A program made the translations under genes and the position numbers. 64,000 nucleotides of DNA from positions 494,490 through 558,489 of the forward strand of contig CP060235.1 in assembly GCA_023898705.1 (NCBI GenBank), given 5' to 3'. Under the pieces are notes generated by a model. That model had not been told where the DNA came from. It searched no databases and saw only the letters and a list, made by a program, of their open reading frames with translations. Source of the DNA: Alphaproteobacteria bacterium. Lineage in GTDB: Bacteria; Pseudomonadota; Alphaproteobacteria; CAJXXZ01; 1604HC. The number at the start of each line of letters is the position of its first letter. Position 1 is the first letter of the stretch. Below, one piece after another: positions 16,706 to 25,544 of the stretch.

Positions 16706-19700
16706 ATGAAGTTTAGAAAAATTTTTTCCGGTTCTACTCCATATGAAAATATTAAATTTGTACAAAAAAGCAGTAAAATAGTAGGTATAGATGGTACAGT
16801 GATCAGATCGGTTGATTCGATAATTGTTCCTGAAAATTGGTCACAAACTGCTGTGGATATACTTGCACAAAAATACGCTAGAAAAGCAGGTATACCAAAA
16901 TTTTTGATTAACGTACAAGAAGAAAATGTGCCAAAATGGTTACAAAAATCTGAACCTGACATTCTTAAATTATTCAAACTTCCAGAGTCTGACAGATATA
17001 CAGGTGAAACAGATTCTAGATTAATTTTTCACAGACTAGCAGGAACTTGGACGTACTGGGGATGGACACATAATTATTTCTCTTCTGAGGAAGATGCGTA
17101 CAATTTTTATAAAGAGACTTGCAATATGTTAGCAACACAAAAAGCTGCTCCTAACTCTCCACAATGGTTCAATACAGGTTTACATTGGGCATATGGAATT
17201 ACAGGATCTCCTCAGGGCCATTATTTTGTGGATCAGAAAACATCTGAACTCGTACAATCTTCTTCTGCTTATGAGAGACCACAGCCTCATGCATGTTTTA
17301 TTCAATCAATAAAAGATGATTTATTGCAAGAAGGTGGAATCATAGATTTGCTCTCAAGAGAAACAAGAGTTTTTAAATATGGTTCAGGAAGTGGTACTAA
17401 TTTTTCGTCCTTAAGGGCAAAAGATGAATCCTTGTCATCTGGAGGAATTTCATCTGGTTTATTAAGCTTCTTGATAGTCTTTGATGCCAATGCAGGAGCT
17501 ATAAAATCTGGAGGAACAACTAGAAGATCAGCAAAAATGGTAATAATTGATATTGACCATCCAGATATTCTTGAGTACATAAAATGGAAAACTAGAGAAG
17601 AAGATAAGGTTGTATTCTTAAGTACTGGATCAAAGATCATAAATAGAGCTGTAACAAAAATAAAGGCTGCATGTTTGAGTTGGGAAGGAGATGACTCAGA
17701 TAGATTTAATCCTGATATAAACATGAAATTAGCTCAGGCACTGTTCGAAGCAGAAGAAGACTCAGTACCTTATGGCTATTTAAATAGAATTATTAAACTT
17801 CTTGAACAAGGAGTAGAGGATATAGAATGTCAGGTTCTGACGACTGATTTTGAAGCTGAAGCATATTCCTCTGTCTCAGGGCAAAATTCGAATAATTCAG
17901 TCAGAGTTGGGAATGATTTTATGGAAAAAGTTCTACATGGAGGAAATGTAGAACTTATTTATAGAAATACAGGCGAAATTGCCAAAACCATACCAGCAGC
18001 TGAACTATGGCATGAGATAAGTAAATCTGCATGGTTATGTGCCGATCCAGGTATACAGTATGATACAACTATCAATGATTGGAATACGTGTAAAAATAGC
18101 GGTAGGATAAATGCTTCAAATCCATGCTCAGAATATATGTTCTTGGATGATACAGCTTGTAATTTAGCATCCATAAACTTATTGAAATTTTACAGACATA
18201 ATGCTGGTGACTGGGAATTCAATGAAGAAGAATTCTCACATGCTGTACAAATTTGGACAACCATTTTAGAAATTTCAATTACTATGGCACAATTTCCATC
18301 TAAATTAATTGCTCAAAGATCATTTGACTTCAGAACATTAGGGCTAGGATATGCAAATTTGGGAGCATTATTAATGCAAAGTGGTATAGCATATGATAGC
18401 AGAGAGGGAAGGGCTCTTGCTGCCTACATTACCGCCCTGCTGCATGGTGAAGCTTACAATACATCATCCAAAATAGCAAAAGAATTAGGCCCTTTCGCAC
18501 AGTTTGAGATTAATAAAGAATGTATGCTCGAGGTGTTAGAAAACCATAGATCAGCAGTATTCAACACAGAATTTAAAAATATTGGAATTAAACCACAAGT
18601 GCTTGATTGGTCTGTTTGTCCAATGAAATCTAAAAACAGATTAGAAACTCTTTGGAATGAAGTTATATCCAATGGACAAAAATATGGATTCAGAAATGCT
18701 CAGGTAACTTTATTAGCCCCAACTGGAACTATCGGTCTTTTGATGGATTGTGACACTTTGGGTATAGAGCCTGATTTTTCATTAGTAAAGCATAAAAAAC
18801 TGTCTGGAGGAGGTTATTTGAAAATAATTAATAATTCAATCAAACCTGCATTAGAATCTTTGGGCTATGATCATGACCAAATTAAAGATATCATCCATTA
18901 CGTAATTGGATATGGATCCCTTGATTCAGCACCTGGAAAATTAAATAATCAATTTCTTTTAGATAATGGATTTTCAGATGAACTTCTACATGCCTTAAAT
19001 ACAAATTTGAAAAACACCTTTTCTGTTGATCACGTGTTTACTGAGTGGGTTCTTGGGAAAGAAATATTTGAAAAACTACAAGCAAATAATACAGAAACAT
19101 TGTTTAGAAATTTGGGAATAACAGAAGAGGATAGATTAGTAGCAACAAACTTTGCTTGTGGTACAGGATCTGTATTAGGGGCTCCACATATTAAAAATGA
19201 GCATTTATCAGTATTTGATTGTGCAACTCATGGAGAGAGATTTATTTCCACTTTAGGTCATATTAAGATGGTAGCTGCGGTACAACCTTATCTGTCAGGA
19301 GCTATATCGAAAACGATTAATATGCCTGAAAATGCCACTATCAAAGAATGTGGTGATGCATATATTGATGCATGGAAATTAGGAACTAAAGCTATAGCAT
19401 TATATAGAGATGGATCCAAATTAGCTCAAGCGTTGAACGTTGCAAATAAAAGTAATACATATAAAAAACAGACTAAAACTGAATTTGAGCACACCTTAAA
19501 GCGTGGAGAACAGGAAATCTTGCCAACTAGGAGATGTGGTTATACACAAAAAGTAAAAATTGCTGGATATACTTTCTATCATACAACTGGTGAGAACAGT
19601 GAAGGAGAATTAAAGGAAATTTTCACTTCAGGTATGGGAAGCGAAGGGGCTGCATTCAGGAGTTTGATGAATTGTTTGTCTAAAACAATATCGATAGGTT

Positions 19701-20062
19701 TGCAACATGGTGTGCCATTAGAAAAGTTCATTGAAGCATTTTCCTTTACCAAGTTTGAACCATATGGACCTATCACCGGTCACTCTAGAATTAAATATGC
19801 TACTTCAATAGTGGATTATCTAGTAAGAGACTTAGGAATACATTATTTAGATATGAATAATCTAGCACATAGTGATGCAGCTACTGATGTGTCTTCTAGT
19901 AAAGAAAACAGGCTTCAATCTAAAAAACGAACCAAAGCTAATGAAAATTCAAATCTAGGATATACAGGTGATCTATGTTCTAACTGCAATCAATTCAAAA
20001 TGAGAAGAGTTGGTACGTGCTTACAATGTGAAAGTTGCGGTACAACCAGCGGTTGTAGTTGA
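16706..20062 (+). CDS. nrdJ: B12-dependent (class II) ribonucleotide reductase NrdJ
   Basis: This enzyme reduces ribonucleotides to deoxyribonucleotides using adenosylcobalamin. The 1118-aa length, SPQWFNTGLHWAYGI, FKYGSGSGTNFSSLR, NPCSEYMFLDDTACNLASINL, the phosphate-binding LLAPTGTIGLLMDCDT, and the C-terminal zinc ribbon (C-x2-C ... C-x2-C, LCSNCNQFKMRRVGTCLQCESC) fit the alphaproteobacterial class II form. A clear Shine-Dalgarno (AGAGAGG) lies just before the ATG. I saw no cobalamin riboswitch in the 158-base leader. The cell therefore needs cobalamin, probably taken up from its host. Confidence 0.96.
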   Translation: MKFRKIFSGSTPYENIKFVQKSSKIVGIDGTVIRSVDSIIVPENWSQTAVDILAQKYARKAGIPKFLINVQEENVPKWLQKSEPDILKLFKLPESDRYTGETDSRLIFHRLAGTWTYWGWTHNYFSSEEDAYNFYKETCNMLATQKAAPNSPQWFNTGLHWAYGITGSPQGHYFVDQKTSELVQSSSAYERPQPHACFIQSIKDDLLQEGGIIDLLSRETRVFKYGSGSGTNFSSLRAKDESLSSGGISSGLLSFLIVFDANAGAIKSGGTTRRSAKMVIIDIDHPDILEYIKWKTREEDKVVFLSTGSKIINRAVTKIKAACLSWEGDDSDRFNPDINMKLAQALFEAEEDSVPYGYLNRIIKLLEQGVEDIECQVLTTDFEAEAYSSVSGQNSNNSVRVGNDFMEKVLHGGNVELIYRNTGEIAKTIPAAELWHEISKSAWLCADPGIQYDTTINDWNTCKNSGRINASNPCSEYMFLDDTACNLASINLLKFYRHNAGDWEFNEEEFSHAVQIWTTILEISITMAQFPSKLIAQRSFDFRTLGLGYANLGALLMQSGIAYDSREGRALAAYITALLHGEAYNTSSKIAKELGPFAQFEINKECMLEVLENHRSAVFNTEFKNIGIKPQVLDWSVCPMKSKNRLETLWNEVISNGQKYGFRNAQVTLLAPTGTIGLLMDCDTLGIEPDFSLVKHKKLSGGGYLKIINNSIKPALESLGYDHDQIKDIIHYVIGYGSLDSAPGKLNNQFLLDNGFSDELLHALNTNLKNTFSVDHVFTEWVLGKEIFEKLQANNTETLFRNLGITEEDRLVATNFACGTGSVLGAPHIKNEHLSVFDCATHGERFISTLGHIKMVAAVQPYLSGAISKTINMPENATIKECGDAYIDAWKLGTKAIALYRDGSKLAQALNVANKSNTYKKQTKTEFEHTLKRGEQEILPTRRCGYTQKVKIAGYTFYHTTGENSEGELKEIFTSGMGSEGAAFRSLMNCLSKTISIGLQHGVPLEKFIEAFSFTKFEPYGPITGHSRIKYATSIVDYLVRDLGIHYLDMNNLAHSDAATDVSSSKENRLQSKKRTKANENSNLGYTGDLCSNCNQFKMRRVGTCLQCESCGTTSGCS

Positions 20063-20148
20063 ATTAGTCCAATTATTTTTTATATATTTTAGATAACTTT
20101 AGATAATTATTTTATGTATTATATAAATTTGACCAGTGCTTATTGCAT

Positions 20149-21441
20149 ATGGTAAAATTCGGCATGTTATTTAGAGCTTCGATTTTATGTTTATGTATGT
20201 CTATTTGTGCTGCAGAACAGCCAACACGTGCAAAGAATCAATCTGCAAAACCAGTTAATAGATCATCTATAAAACCTCAAGTGAAAAAATCTTATTCAAT
20301 CTCTATTGTCGCTGAATCTGATTATTATCCAAACAAAAACAAAGAGGCAAATCAGGTATATATAGTAAATAAAAATATTTTTTCTGGTTTCTTGTTTAAA
20401 AATAAAATAGTCACTGCATTGAGTAATGTGGCCAACAAACAAAGAATTTATCTTGTAGATCAAAACGCTAATACGGTACCGCTAAAACTAGTTGGCTGTG
20501 ACGAATCTAATGATATTGCTATTTTGGATTGCCAGGATCAATCTATAAAATTGGCAGGTTATTTCAAACCTGTTTGTAGCATACTCGATACACCTCAAGA
20601 TAATGCTGAATCAGTCAAGATTTTATCTAATTATGGTCAGTTTTTTGCTCATATCTCACATGTTAGTTCTGATAGTAGGTTTTTTAAAATAGATCGCAAA
20701 TTGAACCATCGTGTTTACGGAGCTCCGATTTTGACAATTAATAATCAGCTTATTGGCGTTTTGTTGTCTGAAGCCAAATATAACCAGCATACAGCTATTA
20801 CTAGTCAAGCATTCAATGAGATTTTTGAACAAATTGTCAAATATGGAAGATCTCAGAAAGCATTTACTGGTTTGGTACTAGAAAATAATGTTGTAATGGA
20901 TGTTGTAAAAGATAGTCCTAGTTACGAAATCATTCCAACTGGCGCTAAAATAAATAGCATCCTGCATATATCCAATGAGAATGACAAATGGATTTCAATA
21001 CAATTCTTATTTGATGAAAATAATCAGATGCAGAAGCATGAGGTTAATATTCCATTTATAGAAAGTATAAATATAGTTGAAAAACTCTCAGAACATCGAC
21101 TTAATTTGGAAACATTTGTTCTCAAAGATAGCTATATAATAAACATAGAGAGCTTGCCAAATGAATTGCTTGGCTATGTCGAATCACAACTTCAAAAGTT
21201 ACCACAAAATCAAAACTATTATAAGACACTGAATGGGTTGCTTGTTATAACAACTGATAAAAATAGCTTATTTAAGCCTGGAGATATAATTAAAACAATA
21301 AATAATAAACCAGCGAGTTTTAAACTTTTATATCAGAGTATGATGCAGAGTATTATGTCCAAACAAGATCACAAGGAACTAATCTATGTTGTAAGAGATG
21401 GCAAATTGATTCAATTAGAAATATCCTTCAAGTATAAGTAA
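20149..21441 (+). CDS. secreted HtrA/DegP-like protein lacking the catalytic triad
   Basis: This 430-aa protein has an N-terminal signal sequence (LFRASILCLCMSICAAEQ). Its first domain follows the trypsin-like fold of HtrA: SGFLFKNKIVTAL...NV matches the family's 'SGfii...ivTn.HVv', VGCDESNDIAILDC matches 'vG.D..tDlAvLk', and GAPILTINNQLIGVLLS matches 'SGGPl.n..G.viGi'. At the catalytic positions the histidine is replaced (S92) and the serine is replaced (Y190), while the aspartate (D122) remains. PDZ-like sequence follows near the C-terminus (LFKPGDIIKTINNKPA). It is probably a periplasmic chaperone or binding protein, not a protease. ATG at 20149 is preferred over the TTG six bases upstream. 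Confidence 0.7.
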   Translation: MVKFGMLFRASILCLCMSICAAEQPTRAKNQSAKPVNRSSIKPQVKKSYSISIVAESDYYPNKNKEANQVYIVNKNIFSGFLFKNKIVTALSNVANKQRIYLVDQNANTVPLKLVGCDESNDIAILDCQDQSIKLAGYFKPVCSILDTPQDNAESVKILSNYGQFFAHISHVSSDSRFFKIDRKLNHRVYGAPILTINNQLIGVLLSEAKYNQHTAITSQAFNEIFEQIVKYGRSQKAFTGLVLENNVVMDVVKDSPSYEIIPTGAKINSILHISNENDKWISIQFLFDENNQMQKHEVNIPFIESINIVEKLSEHRLNLETFVLKDSYIINIESLPNELLGYVESQLQKLPQNQNYYKTLNGLLVITTDKNSLFKPGDIIKTINNKPASFKLLYQSMMQSIMSKQDHKELIYVVRDGKLIQLEISFKYK

Positions 21442-21479
21442 TGAAAAATACGTCTATTAGCTTGTAAATAATGGCACTT

Positions 21480-21508
21480 TTGACTTTATACTGGTTTTTG
21501 TATAGAAT
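21480..21508 (+). promoter_or_regulatory. promoter candidate for infA
   Basis: TTGACT at 21480-21485 and TAGAAT at 21503-21508 are separated by 17 bases, a good sigma70 arrangement. It would start transcription about 30 bases before the infA ATG, in the 104-base gap after the HtrA-like gene. Confidence 0.5.
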
Positions 21509-21545
21509 TGAGGGATGTGGTTAAATAAAGGAAAATTAAGTATTA

Positions 21546-21797
21546 ATGGGAAATAAGTCTCTATGTTTTTACGGCAAGGTTGAGTCTATCCATGGCTCAA
21601 ATTTTAATATCAGAATTGAGCAGTCAATGGATGGAAAGCCTGTAGTAACAAAAAAAATTATAAGAGCCTCTTTATCTGGAAAAATAAGAAGGTATAGTAT
21701 ATCGATTACGGTGGGTGATACAGTTAAAGTTGAAGTGTTTTCGAGAAATCTAGAAGAAGGAATAATAATTTTTAGAGAAAATAAACCTATAAATTAG
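21546..21797 (+). CDS. infA: translation initiation factor IF-1
   Basis: IF-1 binds the A site of the 30S subunit during initiation. This 83-aa protein has the OB-fold S1-like layout: CFYGKVESIHGSNFNIRIE, SLSGKIRRYSISITVGDTVKVEV matching the family's 'hisGkmRk..Irilp GDkV.VE', and EEGIIIFRE at the end. It is about ten residues longer than E. coli IF-1 through an extended loop (QSMDGKPVVTKKIIRA). A degenerate AAGGA lies 13 bases before the start. Confidence 0.85.
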   Translation: MGNKSLCFYGKVESIHGSNFNIRIEQSMDGKPVVTKKIIRASLSGKIRRYSISITVGDTVKVEVFSRNLEEGIIIFRENKPIN

Positions 21798-21842
21798 TAA
21801 AGTATCTTACTTGCTTATACAAACAAATGTTAGAATGTATCA

Positions 21843-22709
21843 ATGTCAACTAAATTAACACAAATCGCCATAATAGGAGCTCCTAATGTTGGAAAATCTA
21901 GTTTATTAAACAAATGGCTAGATAAAAAGATAAGTATTGTGTCTTCTAAACCCCATACTACCAGAAATGCTGTGCTAGGTTCAGTAACTAAAAATGATAC
22001 ACAAATCGTTTTTATAGACACTCCTGGTTTTGCTAGAAAAGCTGGATTTTGGTGGAAAACTTTATCAGCATCATTGAATAATGCAATCAAAGATGTCGAT
22101 TCAGTATTATTAGTTATAGATGCTCTGAAACCATTTAAACACGGTACAAAAATATTATTGGATTTAATTTTACAAATGAAAAAAAATATCTTCATCACCA
22201 TTCATAAATGTGATGCTGTAAAAACGCTAGCATTATTTGAAATAGGACAATGGATCAAAGATAATGGATATGACAAAGAGATTTTTTTAACATCTACAAA
22301 TACTAACCATGGTATAGACCTCTTACTAAATGCAATTGCAAGTGTGGCTAAAGAAGATGAGTGGTTTTTCAACAAAGATGAGATAACAAATGTAACAAGG
22401 GAATGGTTAGGAGCTGAGTATGTAAGAGAGAAAGCATTTTACTTACTTCATCAAGAAATTCCTTTTCATTTGGCGGTTATGCCTATCAAATGGAATTTTT
22501 CAAAGCAAAAATGGTTATTAAAAGTTAATATTATAGTTGATAGTGATAGTCACAAAAAGATGGTAATAGGAAAACATGGAGCAATGATCAAAGAAATAGG
22601 ATCTGCATCAAGAGCTGAGTTAGTGTCAAATTGGGGTCCTGGACACCTATTTTTAGAGGTTGTCGTGGATAAAAACTTCCGAAATAATGCTCCTAAACTG
22701 TATGAATGA
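21843..22709 (+). CDS. era: ribosome-assembly GTPase Era
   Basis: Era binds the 3' end of 16S rRNA during small-subunit maturation. GTPase motifs are present: G1 GAPNVGKSSLLN at residues 12-23, the switch I region VSSKPHTTRNAVLG, G3 IDTPGF and G4 THKCD in place of the canonical NKxD. The C-terminal KH domain follows (HKKMVIGKHGAMIKEIGSASRAEL). Length 288 aa is normal. A TAGAAT box at 21831-21836 lies six bases before the ATG, with no Shine-Dalgarno, consistent with a leaderless message. The H-x-C-D form of G4 is a notable deviation. Confidence 0.92.
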   Translation: MSTKLTQIAIIGAPNVGKSSLLNKWLDKKISIVSSKPHTTRNAVLGSVTKNDTQIVFIDTPGFARKAGFWWKTLSASLNNAIKDVDSVLLVIDALKPFKHGTKILLDLILQMKKNIFITIHKCDAVKTLALFEIGQWIKDNGYDKEIFLTSTNTNHGIDLLLNAIASVAKEDEWFFNKDEITNVTREWLGAEYVREKAFYLLHQEIPFHLAVMPIKWNFSKQKWLLKVNIIVDSDSHKKMVIGKHGAMIKEIGSASRAELVSNWGPGHLFLEVVVDKNFRNNAPKLYE

Positions 22710-22790
22710 TCTACATGATAGCAACCAAAAAATGTGAAACCACCTAAACCACCTAAAAAATCAAAAAGTAAAAAAACAAAAAAAGTGAAA

Positions 22791-22865
22791 CGAGAGCGAC
22801 GGGACTCGAACCCGCGACCTCCGGCGTGACAAGCCGATGCTCTAACCAAACTGAGCTACACCCCC
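22791..22865 (-). tRNA. tRNA-Asp (GTC)
   Basis: A complete cloverleaf can be drawn on the minus strand: a seven-pair acceptor with several G-U pairs, D-stem GCTC/GAGC, anticodon stem-loop with TTGTCAC giving anticodon GTC, and T-arm GCGGG-TTCGAGT-CCCGT. The discriminator base is G and CCA is not encoded. A T-rich stretch follows. Confidence 0.95.
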
Positions 22866-22873
22866 ACAGAGCT

Positions 22874-22902
22874 ATCCTATATAAATCACATGATTTTGTC
22901 AA
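22874..22902 (-). promoter_or_regulatory. sigma70 promoter of tRNA-Asp
   Basis: On the minus strand a perfect TTGACA (22897-22902) and TAGGAT (22874-22879) are 17 bases apart, and the -10 box ends eight bases before the tRNA 5' end. Confidence 0.75.
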
Positions 22903-22975
22903 TTATCTAAGGCATGTTTGATCATTAATTTTACAGCGGATGGACGTAAAAATATTTATATATATAATAGGCTTC

Positions 22976-23551
22976 ATGGAAAGATGTTTTGGAAAAAGCG
23001 AACTATACGCTAAGTATCATGATGAAGAGTGGGGAGTCCCTGTTTTAGATGATAGAATGCATTTTGAAATGTTACTTTTAGAGTCAGCGCATGCTGGCTT
23101 AAGCTGGGAATTAATTTTAAATAAAAGAGAAAATTATCGCCAAGCATATCAAAACTTCGATCCGCTTTATGTGGCAAATATGAGCGATGATGATTTGCAT
23201 CATTTATTAAACGATACTGGGCTAGTAAGAAACAAGTTAAAAATTTTTCACTCAAGAACTAATGCTCAAAAATTTTTACAAATACAAAAAGAATTTGGAT
23301 CGTTCAACAACTATATTTGGAAATTTTTTAATTTTCAAACAATTCATAATCAAAATAAATCACTAGATGATGTACAAGCAACGAGCAAAGAAAGTGATAT
23401 TATTTCACGTGATTTGATTAAAAGGGGCATGAAATTTGTTGGCTCTAGAATTGTTTATGCTTATTTACAGACTGCTGGAATGGTAAATGATCACTTTATT
23501 GACTGTCCGGTGTACAACAAGCTTAAAAATTACAACCTACGTTTTAGTTGA
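22976..23551 (+). CDS. tag: DNA-3-methyladenine glycosylase I (Tag)
   Basis: Tag removes 3-methyladenine from alkylated DNA. The 191-aa protein begins MERCFGKSELYAKYHDEEWGVP, as in the family, and contains FEMLLLESAHAGLSWELILNKRENYRQAY with the catalytic-pocket residues, then the zinc-binding ending (residues with H-x-x-x-C, MVNDHFIDCPVY). I place the start at 22976, not at the ATG 36 bases upstream: the family begins here and a TATAAT at 22963-22968 ends seven bases before it. A leaderless start is likely. Confidence 0.92.
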   Translation: MERCFGKSELYAKYHDEEWGVPVLDDRMHFEMLLLESAHAGLSWELILNKRENYRQAYQNFDPLYVANMSDDDLHHLLNDTGLVRNKLKIFHSRTNAQKFLQIQKEFGSFNNYIWKFFNFQTIHNQNKSLDDVQATSKESDIISRDLIKRGMKFVGSRIVYAYLQTAGMVNDHFIDCPVYNKLKNYNLRFS

Positions 23552-23636
23552 TTGTCAAACTATAATTTTTATACGATATGGATGAAAAGGTGCTCAATGA
23601 CCAAAAATTCTTTATACGATATAGCGTTTAGGAACT

Positions 23637-25070
23637 TTATTTAGTCGAAACGTCTCTGGCAACTTTCATTTTCATAAATACTGAAAACATGAATTTACTG
23701 TCAGATTCTTGGTCTGCCAAGGAAGTATAACTTTTCTTAGAATGCAAAGTAGCATTTATTATTTGCTCGCCTTGAAATGCGTCATTTTTATAATAAATGT
23801 AATGCATATTAGCTCCAATTGTACAGGCTTTATAAGGAACAGCACATCCAATAGAAAACACGTGTGATTTAGCAAAAATATTAGAATTGTTGCTAATAAA
23901 TTCAGTTTTTCTTCTACTATGCATATATGATAAATAGACCTCAGTATTATTTAGCTCGGACAAAACAAATGATATTGCAGGAGAAATTACAAACACTCCT
24001 CCACCATTTTTTGATACATGTTCAATATTTTTAATGGCTTTTAATGGTGTTTCTATCTTGCTCATAAAATCATCAGAATAAACCTTTACATTTTTATTAA
24101 ATATAAACCCAGTATTAAATCCAAATCCGAACTTTTTATTACACATCATATTATGACCAAACATTAATCCTCTCACTGAATTAAATAGCACGTCATTCTT
24201 TTTAGATCTTGATGCATTGGATAAAGTAATTGATGTTCGCATATCAAAATCTCTAACTTTATACCTTATTTTAAGACCAACACCTAGGTAGGCATTCATA
24301 TTCTTGATGTAGTCTACATCATCCGATTTAAACTTATTTAGGCCCGTATTAGGAACTTTAGGAGCGTAACTAACTTCCAAGACTAAATTATTATCTTTAT
24401 TAATTAATTTTTTAGCTTTAGCAGAAATTTTTAAAGCTTTACCGGAATCAATGCCTAATTTAGGAGAGGTACTCACATTTGGGGATATAAAGTACTCAGG
24501 GAAGGCATACAAACCACAATTCTTCAGTATCACACCGTGAGCAAGAGTTTCCATCCTTTTTTCTGCTCCAAAAATATAACCAGCTTTCATAGAAAGTTTA
24601 ATTTTTGAGGAAGGAAAATAATTCTTTATAAACAATCCAGTTTGCTCTACCTCAAACTTACCTGGTTTTAAAGATAAACTAGAAAACAAACCGTATTTGT
24701 AGTTCTGTACAACATTCTGTAAAGTGAAAGAAAGTCTAGCTGTAGAAAAAGCAAAATTATCAAATGGCACTCTATCTTGACCTACACTACTAGGAGTGCT
24801 ACTAGCAAGATCAACTTCGACTAATTTCTGATCCTCACTAAATCCATGAGTATTTAATTCGATAGTACCTTCTATATTAAATGGACTACTACCTCTATAA
24901 TCATATATTTCATCATACTCACCAAAGCTATCTTTTGTATCTTTATTGTCTAAGGAAGACCCAACACTATTTGCTTTTATAGTATTAGTTGCATTACTCT
25001 GACCTTTAGAATTATTTCCACAAATCATTTGTGTCATGCAAAAGCTGCATAAATATAAAATTAGTTTCAC
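23637..25070 (-). CDS. porin-like outer-membrane beta-barrel protein
   Basis: This 477-aa protein starts with GTG and a signal sequence (LILYLCSFCMTQMICG), followed by a low-complexity polar stretch rich in N, S and D. From about residue 90 on it alternates aromatic and polar residues in the manner of transmembrane beta strands (NYKYGLFSSLSLKPGKFEVEQTGLFIKNYFP, KLSMKAGYIFG, AYLGVGLKIRYKV, FGFGFNTGFIF, KFMFSVFMKMKVA). This fits the general Gram-negative porin type of Rickettsiales. The last residue is not phenylalanine. No specific family or substrate can be named. Confidence 0.55.
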   Translation of the reverse strand: MKLILYLCSFCMTQMICGNNSKGQSNATNTIKANSVGSSLDNKDTKDSFGEYDEIYDYRGSSPFNIEGTIELNTHGFSEDQKLVEVDLASSTPSSVGQDRVPFDNFAFSTARLSFTLQNVVQNYKYGLFSSLSLKPGKFEVEQTGLFIKNYFPSSKIKLSMKAGYIFGAEKRMETLAHGVILKNCGLYAFPEYFISPNVSTSPKLGIDSGKALKISAKAKKLINKDNNLVLEVSYAPKVPNTGLNKFKSDDVDYIKNMNAYLGVGLKIRYKVRDFDMRTSITLSNASRSKKNDVLFNSVRGLMFGHNMMCNKKFGFGFNTGFIFNKNVKVYSDDFMSKIETPLKAIKNIEHVSKNGGGVFVISPAISFVLSELNNTEVYLSYMHSRRKTEFISNNSNIFAKSHVFSIGCAVPYKACTIGANMHYIYYKNDAFQGEQIINATLHSKKSYTSLADQESDSKFMFSVFMKMKVARDVSTK

Positions 25071-25206
25071 AGACGATATGGTAAACTGTTACTCAGAAAA
25101 TGTAAAGTAATGACTAAAATCTAATTAATAAATATAATAGTATAACTCAATTGATCTGTAAAATAACTCAAATTAAGGGAAAATAAAAGAATAAAAATCG
25201 AAAAGA

Positions 25207-25281
25207 TCGCGGAGGCAGGATTCGAACCTACGACCTTCAGGTTATGAACCTGACGAGCTAACCAGACTGCTCTACCCCGCA
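25207..25281 (-). tRNA. initiator tRNA-Met (CAT)
   Basis: A full cloverleaf on the minus strand has anticodon CAT (TTCATAA loop). The D-arm GAGC-AGTCTGGTTA-GCTC is the initiator form, inverted compared with elongator tRNA-Met, and the first acceptor pair is a weak T-G, as expected for an unpaired initiator end. The anticodon stem has only two of the usual three G-C pairs next to the loop: an A-T pair occupies position 29-41. CCA is not encoded. Confidence 0.9.
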
Positions 25282-25287
25282 TCAAAG

Positions 25288-25317
25288 ATTCTAATACATA
25301 GTAGATGGATTTTGCAA
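25288..25317 (-). promoter_or_regulatory. sigma70 promoter of initiator tRNA
   Basis: Minus-strand TTGCAA (25312-25317) and TAGAAT (25288-25293) are spaced by 18 bases, and the -10 ends six bases before the mature tRNA 5' end. Confidence 0.65.
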
Positions 25318-25390
25318 TAGTTAAAATATAAATTTGCATCAAAACAATAAAATTATATTTTCAATGTTATAATTAGCACATTATTAATCA

Positions 25391-25419
25391 TAGACATTTA
25401 AAAATTAATGTGATATAGA
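25391..25419 (+). promoter_or_regulatory. sigma70 promoter of tRNA-Leu
   Basis: TAGACA (25391-25396) and TATAGA (25414-25419) are spaced by 17 bases, and the -10 ends nine bases before the tRNA. The transcript may continue into tig, which starts 35 bases after the tRNA. Confidence 0.7.
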
Positions 25420-25428
25420 ATGAATTGA

Positions 25429-25509
25429 GCGGATGTGGTGGAATGGTAGACACGTTAGATTTAGGTTCTAATGGCGAGAGCTGTGGGGGTTCAAGTCCCT
25501 TCATCCGTA
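25429..25509 (+). tRNA. tRNA-Leu (TAG)
   Basis: This 81-base class II tRNA has acceptor GCGGATG/CATCCGT, anticodon stem TTAGA/TCTAA with loop TTTAGGT (anticodon TAG), a long variable arm and T-arm loop TTCAAGT. The discriminator is A and CCA is not encoded. Confidence 0.95.
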
Positions 25510-25544
25510 CTTACAAAATTTAATTCAGTAGCAAAGGGGTAGAG

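Noticed and set aside
17302..17724. 140-aa minus-strand ORF opposite nrdJ
   Set aside because: nrdJ is unbroken and highly conserved here; the antisense frame has no motif.
22550..22849. 99-aa minus-strand ORF covering tRNA-Asp and the end of era
   Set aside because: It reads through a complete tRNA gene and the KH domain of era.
25121..25342. 73-aa minus-strand ORF over the initiator tRNA
   Set aside because: It is the translation of the tRNA and its flanks.
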